From JAWHQP01 sp032586195 (GTDB taxonomy: Bacteria; Pseudomonadota; Gammaproteobacteria; Enterobacterales; Pasteurellaceae), in NCBI GenBank assembly GCA_032586195.1, contig JAWHQP010000002.1, forward strand, positions 62,001 through 126,000: 64,000 bases of DNA. The letters are read 5' to 3'. Below are positions 9,330 through 16,633 of the stretch, one piece after another (within the stretch, counting starts at the first letter, position 1; the number at the start of each line of letters is the position of its first letter). Below the pieces are notes generated by a model that was not told where the DNA came from, ran no database searches, and worked only from the letters and a program-made list of their open reading frames with translations. Both the position numbers and the translations under genes were made by a program.

Positions 9330-9988
9330 TACTCCTCATTATCCAAAATCATATCGACAAAGACCCCGGGCGTAATGACCGATTCGGGATCCAATTCTCC
9401 GATTTCGACGATTTCATCCGCTTCAACAATGACTAAATTTGCCGCTGTTGCCATTGCCGGGTTAAAGTTGCGTGCCGCTCCCTGATAAACCAGGTTGCCT
9501 AATTTATCGGCTTTTGCCGCGCGGATAATGGCAATTTCGGCTCTGAACGGTTTTTCAAAAATGTAATTCTCACCGTCAACCTCCATTATTTCGCGCCCTT
9601 TCTGAGCAATAGTTCCTAACCCGGTTTTGGTTAGTACGCCGCCCAGGCCCGCTCCGCCGGCACGGATTTTTTCCGCCAAGGTTCCTTGCGGAATCAGTTC
9701 GAGTGTAACAATCCCTTGATTAATAAGCTCCGTGACATAAGGGTTCATGCCGATATGCGAATGATGTGCTTTTGTCACGAGATGCGCGTCATAGAGTTTA
9801 CCCAGTCCGACACCGGGATCACCGGCGTCATTGGAAATTAATTCGATATTTTTACAGCCTTTTTCAACAATAATATCAACCAGTCTGTCGGCACAGCCTT
9901 TACAAGCGAAAATGCCCGCCATTAATTTCATTCCGTCATGAAATTTATCGGCGATTTCTGCTTTTGAATAAATTTTGTTTTTCATCAT
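9329..9988 (-). CDS. atoD: Acetoacetate/3-oxoacid CoA-transferase, alpha subunit
   Basis: Alpha subunit of a class I CoA-transferase (219 aa). It shows the glycine-rich CoA-binding region GAGLGGVLTKTGLGT and the family C-terminal block EADEIVEIGELDPESV. The start at 9988 (MMKNKIYSK) has AAAGGAAA at the right distance; the open frame continues to 10021 without a ribosome site. It is directly coupled to the beta subunit. The substrate is inferred from context to be acetoacetate. Confidence 0.92.
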   Translation of the reverse strand: MMKNKIYSKAEIADKFHDGMKLMAGIFACKGCADRLVDIIVEKGCKNIELISNDAGDPGVGLGKLYDAHLVTKAHHSHIGMNPYVTELINQGIVTLELIPQGTLAEKIRAGGAGLGGVLTKTGLGTIAQKGREIMEVDGENYIFEKPFRAEIAIIRAAKADKLGNLVYQGAARNFNPAMATAANLVIVEADEIVEIGELDPESVITPGVFVDMILDNEE

Positions 9989-10033
9989 ATAATGATTTCC
10001 TTTCGTTTTACGTGGAAACAAGTTGTATTTTTT

Positions 10034-10984
10034 CTATAGCGGAATGGCTACCCCTACATGGAAAAAACGCATTTTCGGATCGTTTTCCGAATGAACGGAA
10101 GCCAGAAATCTGGCGGTAACGGCAAATTTACCGAAGTCGTAGCCGACTAACGGACCGAACATGACATGCTCGACCCGACTGCCCGCCGACTGCAGGCCTT
10201 GTACTACTACGTCGTTTTTCTTGTCGTCGGTAAATTGTTTAGTCCAGTTGCCGATGAGGCCCAAGGTCCATTTATTAATGCGTTTTGCCGCGGTTAAATC
10301 CATGTAGTAAACGTGACCCGATTTATATTCCGTCGTAGTGTTTTTAAAATTAAAATCAATCACGTTGTTGACGGTGAATGCCCAGTCGCCGGTGAAGTAG
10401 GTCAGTGCCAGATTAGGTTCAATGGTGTAGTAATGATTGGCCAGATTATCCAGATTATTTGAACATACGCCGCCCGCGCAGGAACTTGAGTGCTTTCCGT
10501 TATTTAATATAACGGAAGTGCCGGCGCCTAAATGAAAACCGCCGCCGAGATCCCAGGAGAGCATTAACGGCATCAGAATCGTACTCATGGCACCATGGGT
10601 GGAAGCATTGCTTTCACCTACCGGGGTGGTCAGCTTGGTATCGGCAACTTTATAAGGCTGAGCGATTCCCATGGCGTAGCGGGCTCCTAAAAATTTATAG
10701 GGTGTTGACCAAACTAAGGAAGCGACCATAGAAGAGTTACGCGCTTTTATATTGATGCCTTTGTTGCTTCCTTTTCCATGTAATTTGCCCCATTCATAGT
10801 CAATGTCATAACCGAAATAGAGCCCCGGCGGCGGTAACGCGCCTGCGGCGTTGCCGGTTGTCGCACCCGGTTGTAAAGGGCTTACTCCTTCTAAAGCCTG
10901 TACCGAATTAGTTGCCGCCAATACACCAATAGTCAAAGGAAGTAACGTGCTGATTTTTCTTACTGTATGACATATTTTCATCAT
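10034..10984 (-). CDS. Outer-membrane channel of the phenol/meta-pathway family (SphA-like)
   Basis: Protein of 316 aa with a signal peptide (cleavage expected after SVQA, near residue 30) and alternating beta-strand sequence ending in VGVAIPL, a typical outer-membrane barrel end. It resembles the Phenol_MetA_deg family, whose genes sit in clusters for aromatic or hydrophobic compound breakdown. AAGGAGAG precedes the ATG. Lying between the CoA-transferase and BKACE genes, it is probably the entry pore for the pathway substrate. The substrate cannot be told from the sequence. Confidence 0.75.
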   Translation of the reverse strand: MMKICHTVRKISTLLPLTIGVLAATNSVQALEGVSPLQPGATTGNAAGALPPPGLYFGYDIDYEWGKLHGKGSNKGINIKARNSSMVASLVWSTPYKFLGARYAMGIAQPYKVADTKLTTPVGESNASTHGAMSTILMPLMLSWDLGGGFHLGAGTSVILNNGKHSSSCAGGVCSNNLDNLANHYYTIEPNLALTYFTGDWAFTVNNVIDFNFKNTTTEYKSGHVYYMDLTAAKRINKWTLGLIGNWTKQFTDDKKNDVVVQGLQSAGSRVEHVMFGPLVGYDFGKFAVTARFLASVHSENDPKMRFFHVGVAIPL

Positions 10985-11035
10985 GTCTCTCCTTTCGAAA
11001 ATTTGCTTTGATTTGGCTAATACATCAGCTTATTG

Positions 11036-11860
11036 TTAACGAGGCGGTAAGCTTAAAATAGCCCGTGCTTCATCCGGCGTGGCAACCTCTTTATCCGCTT
11101 CTTTAATAATGCGTACGGCTCTTTCAACCAGTGACACATTACTTGCCGGTACGCCTTTTGAGTAGTACACATTGTCTTCCAGGCCGACACGAATATTGCC
11201 GCCCATAGCGATGGTTGACAGCATAATCGGTAAGTGACCGCGGCCGATACCGAAAGCACTCCAGGTCGAATCCTGCGGTAAAAGGTTTTTGAGGTAAACA
11301 AGATCCTCCACGGTCGCCATGGCTCCGCCCAATACGCCGAGGCAGATCTGGAAGTGCATAGGCGCTTTGAGATTGCCTTGTTTTAAGTAATATTGGCAGG
11401 CGTGGATCATGCCGCTGTCGAAAATTTCTATTTCAGGTTTGATACCTAACTCGATCATGGTATTGCCGAGTTTGGTCAGGAATTGCGGTGAGTTCATGAA
11501 TACACCGCTCGGCATCCAGTTGAATGAGCCCGCATCAAAAGAGGCGATTTCCGGTTTGACGTAGGCAAGGTGTTCCATACGTTGCTCGTCACTTGCACGG
11601 TGATCACCGCTGGTGGTGACATTAATAACCACATCGCATTTGTCTTTGATACGGTCAATAGTTTCTTTGAATTTATGTTTATCCATGGTGCCTTGACCTT
11701 CATCGTCACGCATATGCAGGTGAACGATTGAAGCCCCGGCTTTCCAGCATTTATATGCGTCTTCCGCAATTTCAGCCGGCGTAATCGGAATATAGGGCGC
11801 GATATCTTTTGGTGTTAAAGCTCCGGTTAAGGCTGCGGTTAAAACAACTTTATTACTCAT
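11036..11860 (-). CDS. BKACE (DUF849) beta-keto acid cleavage enzyme
   Basis: Zn-dependent TIM-barrel enzyme of the beta-keto acid cleavage family: beta-keto acid + acetyl-CoA gives acetoacetate + a CoA ester. Seen: metal-binding HLHMRD (His47, His49), FGIGRGHLP and GLEDNVYY, the late metal/catalytic segments. At the position where the lysine-pathway enzyme Kce has Glu14 (TGAETT, from memory) this protein has Leu (TGALTP), so an amino-acid substrate like that of Kce is less likely. Length 274 aa, normal for the family. AGGAGG precedes the ATG. The pathway context suggests a 3,5-dioxo acid such as triacetate, giving acetoacetate and acetoacetyl-CoA; this is inference. Confidence 0.88.
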   Translation of the reverse strand: MSNKVVLTAALTGALTPKDIAPYIPITPAEIAEDAYKCWKAGASIVHLHMRDDEGQGTMDKHKFKETIDRIKDKCDVVINVTTSGDHRASDEQRMEHLAYVKPEIASFDAGSFNWMPSGVFMNSPQFLTKLGNTMIELGIKPEIEIFDSGMIHACQYYLKQGNLKAPMHFQICLGVLGGAMATVEDLVYLKNLLPQDSTWSAFGIGRGHLPIMLSTIAMGGNIRVGLEDNVYYSKGVPASNVSLVERAVRIIKEADKEVATPDEARAILSLPPR

Positions 11861-11990
11861 GGATTCCTCCTAGTTAATTTTAATCAGCTCAGAAAAAGAA
11901 TTTTTTATAGGTAATTCGGGCAATTCCGCCATCTTCCCAGCAATTCCTTTCTGAGATTGGTTGTGTGTTTTCATATAAGTTACGGGACGA

Positions 11991-13166
11991 TTATCGTGAT
12001 ACCACGAGTGAAATACCCTGACCGCCGCCGATACAAAGTGTTGCTAATCCGGTTTTTGCATTTTGACGTTGCATTTCATACAGTAATGTCACTAAAATTC
12101 TGGCACCAGACGCGCCGATAGGGTGCCCTAATGCAATTGCGCCGCCGTTCACATTGGTTTTAGCCGGATCAAGACCTAATTGGTTAATCACCGTTAATGC
12201 CTGTGAAGCAAAGGCTTCATTTGCTTCGATAACGTCCAGATCGGCAACGCTCAAACCTGCTTTGCGCAATGCTTTTTCTGTTGCCGGTACCGGTCCGAAG
12301 CCCATAATCTGCGGATCGACTCCCGCACTTGCCCATGATTTGATCGTGGCTAACGGTGTTAACCCTAATTTATCGACGGTTGTTTTACTCATTAGCACTA
12401 ATGCCGCGGCGCCGTCGTTAATACCTGATGCGTTACCGGCGGTAACCACACCGTCTTTTTTAAAGGCCGCGGGGAGTTTGGCAAGCCCTTCTAAAGTTGA
12501 ACCGTGACGAGGGTGTTCATCCTGATCGATAAGGGTGGATGTCTTTTTTGTTTTAACTTCAATCGGGACGATTTCGTCTTTGAATTTACCGGTCTTTTGC
12601 GCCGTTTCGGCTTTTAACTGGCTGGAAAGTGAGAATTTATCCAGATCTTCACGGGTTAAATGATATTTCTCCGCCAGATTTTCCGCCGTAATACCCATAT
12701 GTACTTGCGAGAAAGCATCGGTTAAGCCGTCCTTTACTAAAGTATCAATAAGTGCGGTATCTCCTAATCGGGCACCCCAGCGGGCGCTTGGCAGTGCATA
12801 GGCGGCATTACTCATGCTTTCCGTTCCACCGACTACAACAATGTCGGCATCACCCGTCATAATGGCTTGAGCTCCCAGTACGGCTGTTTTTAAGCCCGAA
12901 CCACATACTTTATTTACGGTGAAAGCGGATGTTTCTAGCGGAATGCCGGCGGCGACGGATACCTGACGTGCCACATTCTGCCCTAGTCCGGCGGATAACA
13001 CGTTACCTAAAATCACTTCATCCACATCGCTTGGAACAATGCCGGCGCGTTTAATTGCCTCAGTAACGGCCGCTTTACCCAGATCAATCGCGGAAAGGGT
13101 TTTGAAAACGCCGCCGAAACTGCCGATTGCGGTACGTGCGGCGGATGCAATAACTACTTCTGTCAT
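11991..13166 (-). CDS. Acetyl-CoA acetyltransferase (thiolase) 2
   Basis: Thiolase of 391 aa, close to the biosynthetic/degradative acetoacetyl-CoA thiolases (AtoB/PhaA type). Catalytic residues are visible: Cys in NKVCGSGLK, His in GGAIALGHPIGASGA, Cys in LCIGGGQG. AAGGAAAA lies before the ATG. A 130-bp gap separates it from the BKACE gene. It would convert the acetoacetyl-CoA produced by BKACE or CoA-transferase into two acetyl-CoA. Confidence 0.93.
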   Translation of the reverse strand: MTEVVIASAARTAIGSFGGVFKTLSAIDLGKAAVTEAIKRAGIVPSDVDEVILGNVLSAGLGQNVARQVSVAAGIPLETSAFTVNKVCGSGLKTAVLGAQAIMTGDADIVVVGGTESMSNAAYALPSARWGARLGDTALIDTLVKDGLTDAFSQVHMGITAENLAEKYHLTREDLDKFSLSSQLKAETAQKTGKFKDEIVPIEVKTKKTSTLIDQDEHPRHGSTLEGLAKLPAAFKKDGVVTAGNASGINDGAAALVLMSKTTVDKLGLTPLATIKSWASAGVDPQIMGFGPVPATEKALRKAGLSVADLDVIEANEAFASQALTVINQLGLDPAKTNVNGGAIALGHPIGASGARILVTLLYEMQRQNAKTGLATLCIGGGQGISLVVSR

Positions 13167-13178
13167 AACTTGTTTTCC

Positions 13179-13925
13179 TTATAATGTGATGCCGTTATCA
13201 ACAACCATAATCTGACCCGTAACACCGCTTGCATCGTCGGAGGCAAAGAAAAGAATGGCTTTGGCCTGTTGATCGGTCGTGGTTTCCGGCAAACTCATAT
13301 TCATATGTTTGGCACATTGCCGGGCGAAGCTGTCGAAAGTCGCCAGTTTTTCCGGGGTGTTTAATTCAGTCGGTGTCGGTCCCGGACAAACGGCATTGCA
13401 GCGGATTCCCTTGCCGGCGTACTGTATAGCGATATTTTTGGTCATACCGATGACCGCACTTTTGGCGGCAGAGTAGGAGATTCCCGCGGAACCGAACACG
13501 CCGCCGATGGAGGATATATTGACGATTGAACCCTTAGTCATATGTTCCAAAGCGGCTTTGGTGATGTAAAACAACGAGGTTTGATCCACTAGAATCACTT
13601 GATTCCACCATTCGGTGGAGCAGTTGGTAATAGGGCGATGCTTGTCGGCGATACCGGCGTTATTGACAAGAATGTCCAATTGACCGAATTCCGCCATGGT
13701 TTCTTTAATAACCCGTTTACATTCGTCTTCAACGGTTAAATCCGCCTGAATAACTTTCGTTTCGCCGTTTTTAGTCCGAATATCCGCGGCGACTTGTTCC
13801 AGCCGATCTTTACGTCTGGCGACCAATACCACGCGGGCACCTTCGGCAGCAAAAATTTCCGCGGTTTTCGCACCGATACCCGAGCTGGCACCGGTAATGA
13901 CGGCAACTTTATTTTGTAGTCTCAT
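13179..13925 (-). CDS. Short-chain dehydrogenase/reductase of the catabolic cluster
   Basis: Classical SDR of 248 aa. The TGASSGIG nucleotide-binding motif starts near residue 11, NNAG is at 88-91, and the catalytic Ser (138/139), Tyr151 and Lys155 (YSAAK) are all present. The Arg-rich segment ARRKDR after the second strand suggests NADP(H), but this is not certain. AAGGAG precedes the ATG. It is packed 12 bp from each neighbour, so it is co-transcribed with the MFS and thiolase genes. In the proposed route it would oxidise a 3-hydroxy-5-oxo acid to the 3,5-dioxo acid; a 3-hydroxybutyrate-type dehydrogenase is the main alternative. Confidence 0.88.
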   Translation of the reverse strand: MRLQNKVAVITGASSGIGAKTAEIFAAEGARVVLVARRKDRLEQVAADIRTKNGETKVIQADLTVEDECKRVIKETMAEFGQLDILVNNAGIADKHRPITNCSTEWWNQVILVDQTSLFYITKAALEHMTKGSIVNISSIGGVFGSAGISYSAAKSAVIGMTKNIAIQYAGKGIRCNAVCPGPTPTELNTPEKLATFDSFARQCAKHMNMSLPETTTDQQAKAILFFASDDASGVTGQIMVVDNGITL

Positions 13926-13937
13926 AATGAATTCTCC

Positions 13938-15218
13938 TTAATTGTCAATTTGTGAATTTGTATTACCTTGCACCGGGGTTAAGTCGGTTAACCAAATGAG
14001 AACAAGAGAAATAATGCCGATCGCGGCCAGCAACAGATACGCCCCATTGTAACCGCCTAAATAGGCGAGACCGAACGCTAGTATGGAAAAAGCACAGCAA
14101 CGGACGATAGACTGAATCGGATGAACCAAGCCGATAGCCTTGACGTATGCATGACGCGGATATTTGGTGGCGACGAAAGCGGTACTGTAATTGGTCGCTC
14201 CGGGCAGTGCTAATCCGATCATGAACATGGAAATCAGCAATATGGTGGAAGATGAAGAAAGATTTAACAGAATAGCGGCTTGCCACCAGAGGTTATAAAT
14301 GATCAATGCAGTTTTTATACCGACTTTATGATTGACCCAGCCCCAGGCGTAGGCACCGAACGTACCGATTAAGGCACTGACACTCATATAAAGAATGGCG
14401 GTATTGACCTCAAAGCCGATACTGACAAGACGCGGGATGATTTGACTGGTTACTCCGACCAGCATGATATAAATGATCCCGGTTGAAACGCCCATGAACC
14501 AAATATCCTTTTCCCCAAGTAATTGCTTACGGGTCAGATAGCTGTAATTCTCGGTTTGAATGGATTGCTGTAGGGTTTGTTCGATTTGTTCATTGTCAGG
14601 TAGTTCACCTATGTCTTCCGGTTTATTAAAGATAAATTTGATGATGAACAGACAAACCAGCAGCATTAATAATGAAATTCCCCAGAAACCGTACCGGACA
14701 CCCCAAACGGAGAGCATCACACTGAGTACGGGAACGAAGAAGGCACTGGACGTCGTTTGTCCGAACGTAATAAAACCAAGCGCCAGGCTTTGTTTACGGA
14801 CGAACCAGCTGGCGACTAGAGCGGTTCCCGCGATGTAAGCATAACCGGTACCGAAGAAAGATACGCCGGCAAACAAAAGGGCAAATCCCAGTACGGAATT
14901 CGCATAACCGATGAGCCCCCAGCAAACGGCACAGAGAAGCAAACAGAGGCAGATAACAAACTTATTACCTTTTTTCTCACAAAGCCATGAACACAGTGGT
15001 GCGGCCGGAATGGCTGCCCAGGAGGCCGGGGTGACAACGAAGAGCAATTCTTCATAATTGAGGTGATAAAATTCGGATATGGCGGGCAGGATTACATTGA
15101 GTCCATGAGTGGTGACACCGGCACCGATCCAGAACATAATTGCCTGATTGAAAATGACCAACCAGCCGTTTTTACCGAAATTCAGCCCCTTCTCGTTTTT
15201 TACCGTGTTATTATTCAT
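13938..15218 (-). CDS. MFS transporter of the catabolic cluster
   Basis: Twelve-helix major facilitator of 426 aa, beginning MNNNTVKNEKGLNFGKNG, with a hydrophilic central loop (about residues 210-235, NKPEDIGELPDNEQ). The overall pattern is like oxalate/formate or monocarboxylate-type MFS carriers. AAGGAG precedes the ATG. It probably imports the acid or neutral substrate of the cluster across the inner membrane, matching the outer-membrane channel further down. Specificity is unknown. Confidence 0.85.
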   Translation of the reverse strand: MNNNTVKNEKGLNFGKNGWLVIFNQAIMFWIGAGVTTHGLNVILPAISEFYHLNYEELLFVVTPASWAAIPAAPLCSWLCEKKGNKFVICLCLLLCAVCWGLIGYANSVLGFALLFAGVSFFGTGYAYIAGTALVASWFVRKQSLALGFITFGQTTSSAFFVPVLSVMLSVWGVRYGFWGISLLMLLVCLFIIKFIFNKPEDIGELPDNEQIEQTLQQSIQTENYSYLTRKQLLGEKDIWFMGVSTGIIYIMLVGVTSQIIPRLVSIGFEVNTAILYMSVSALIGTFGAYAWGWVNHKVGIKTALIIYNLWWQAAILLNLSSSSTILLISMFMIGLALPGATNYSTAFVATKYPRHAYVKAIGLVHPIQSIVRCCAFSILAFGLAYLGGYNGAYLLLAAIGIISLVLIWLTDLTPVQGNTNSQIDN

Positions 15219-15243
15219 CGCTAATCTCCTTAGCCTTTACGTT

Positions 15244-15275
15244 AAAAAAAACCCTACCGATACGGGTAGTAAGGG
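15244..15275 (-). terminator. Weak hairpin with T-run between crotonase and MFS genes
   Basis: On the minus strand CTACC and GGTAG form a short stem that ends directly in a run of seven T (complement of 15245-15251). It sits in the 94-bp gap after the crotonase gene and may reduce transcription of downstream genes. The stem is only five pairs, so the effect is uncertain. Confidence 0.35.
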
Positions 15276-15312
15276 CAGAGCTTTTCATTGTGGTTTGTCA
15301 GTGATGAATTAA

Positions 15313-16308
15313 TTACTTAATTTCATCTTCTTCCTGACCACCATTGATTCTAGGACGTACGACTTTGCCCTTCTTCTCTGCGGCACGCACTAATGCGGCT
15401 TCTTTATGGGCGTTATCCCAGTAGTTGGCTTCATGTGGAGAGTGTTCCGTAGCGGTAACGAACATTTCGGTTGCGAATGAGCTGCGTAATTCGTTGGCGA
15501 TATCAACTTTCCATGGTTGACGTAATACTTGAGTGGTAATACGGCGAGTAACGCGTGTCCCCGTATGCATGATTAATTCCGCGATTTCCCATGCGCGTTT
15601 GTAGGCGGCTTCAGTATCTTCACAGATTTCATTGATCATGCCTAATCTCAGCGCCTTGCGGGCGGTAATGATTTCTCCGGTCAATTCCGCGTAGGCATAA
15701 CGTTTGCGGCCCATTAATTCACGCCATGCGATTTGTACGCCGTCACCCGGTACCATATTGGTACGGAAGTGCATTTCGGTCGTCCAGGCGTCTTCCGTGG
15801 CTAAAGTGATGTCGCTGAATAAGACTAAGTCGGAGTGGAATGTGGCACCGGCCCATACACCGATAGTCGGTACTTCCAGGTCAAAAATCTGACCTTCAAT
15901 GTCATTGGTACCATCATAGTATTGATAGTTGTACATACGCCAGGCGACATCGGGATCTGAGGCAAATTCGGTGGCGGGCTGCCATTCGCCCTGTTTATTT
16001 ACACGACCGATGCCTTTAAAGGTATCCGGGCCGACGCCGCCGAGAATAATTACTTCATTGTCAGGATCGCGACCCGCCCAGTCGAAGAAATAATGCAGCC
16101 CTTGGTGTAACTGAGCACCCCATTGAACGGGGCCGCCGTTAGTATGCATACGGGCTTCCAGAATACCGTTCTTACGCTTCATGATGAAACAGTCTTTTAA
16201 TTTTTCGGAATATTCTTCAAAAGTCATATGCGGAAGAGTGCCCAATTCTTCATGAGACATCTCTTTGCGTTTATCATGATCTGATTCATAGTTGGCATTA
16301 ATAGTCAT
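15313..16308 (-). CDS. Crotonase-family beta-diketone hydrolase (6-oxocamphor hydrolase-like)
   Basis: Crotonase-fold enzyme of 331 aa. Compared from memory with 6-oxocamphor hydrolase of Rhodococcus, the key residues align: Trp63 and His68 (WGAQLHQ), His158 (ATFHSDLVLFSD), His180 (MHFRTNMVPGDG) and Asp189. These residues perform water attack and retro-Claisen C-C cleavage of cyclic 1,3-diketones without CoA. It is longer than the Rhodococcus enzyme (about 257 aa), with an insertion near residues 96-135 and a charged C-terminal tail. The start at 16308 has AAGGAG; an in-frame extension to 16437 is unsupported. It is the first gene of the cluster and the likely ring-opening step. Hydroxycinnamoyl-CoA hydratase or enoyl-CoA hydratase activity is less likely, given the His/Asp set. 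Confidence 0.8.
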   Translation of the reverse strand: MTINANYESDHDKRKEMSHEELGTLPHMTFEEYSEKLKDCFIMKRKNGILEARMHTNGGPVQWGAQLHQGLHYFFDWAGRDPDNEVIILGGVGPDTFKGIGRVNKQGEWQPATEFASDPDVAWRMYNYQYYDGTNDIEGQIFDLEVPTIGVWAGATFHSDLVLFSDITLATEDAWTTEMHFRTNMVPGDGVQIAWRELMGRKRYAYAELTGEIITARKALRLGMINEICEDTEAAYKRAWEIAELIMHTGTRVTRRITTQVLRQPWKVDIANELRSSFATEMFVTATEHSPHEANYWDNAHKEAALVRAAEKKGKVVRPRINGGQEEDEIK

Positions 16309-16418
16309 AGTTAACTCCTTAAATAAGTGTTTTTGTGTTACACCGGTACTAAGCCGCCTTGGCTTGATTAGGAGCATACAGAGATCGGTTTCTTTGTTGA
16401 AATGCCTTTTTTTGTTTT

Positions 16419-16441
16419 GGTTATACGGTTTCCGCATAACC
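16419..16441. promoter_or_regulatory. Imperfect palindrome in the promoter region of the catabolic cluster
   Basis: GGTTATACGG (16419-16428) faces CCGCATAACC (16432-16441) across three T residues, with one mismatch. It lies about 110 bp upstream of the first gene of the cluster, in the 325-bp gap 16309-16633. No T-run follows on the minus strand, so an operator is more likely than a terminator. The rest of this gap holds the parC terminator and AT-rich sequence with no clear sigma-70 promoter that I can assign. Confidence 0.4.
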
Positions 16442-16595
16442 GGAATACAGTATCGAACACGTAATCCGCCGAAGTGCCGAATAACGGATCATTGTACTTA
16501 ACTTATTGATAAATAAAATTTTTATTTGTTGAAATGATTTTATTAAGACGATATGCCGGAATGGCAATGACAGGCGGGAAAATCATCAGGTAAGA

Positions 16596-16629
16596 AAATA
16601 CCCGGCCTTTTGTCGAAGGACGGGTATTT
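16596..16629 (-). terminator. parC: Rho-independent terminator of parC
   Basis: AAATACCCG (16596-16604) pairs with CGGGTATTT (16621-16629). On the minus strand the stem is followed by TTTTC. It begins five bases after the parC stop codon. Confidence 0.8.
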
Positions 16630-16633
16630 GTGG

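Noticed and set aside
7421..13166. Recent duplication of the two thiolases
   Set aside because: They differ throughout, including around the active-site Cys (NRQCASG versus NKVCGSG), so they are separate subfamilies.
15313..16308. Hydroxycinnamoyl-CoA hydratase-lyase
   Set aside because: The His/Asp set and W-x4-H segment fit 6-oxocamphor hydrolase better than CoA-dependent lyases, and no CoA ligase lies in the cluster.
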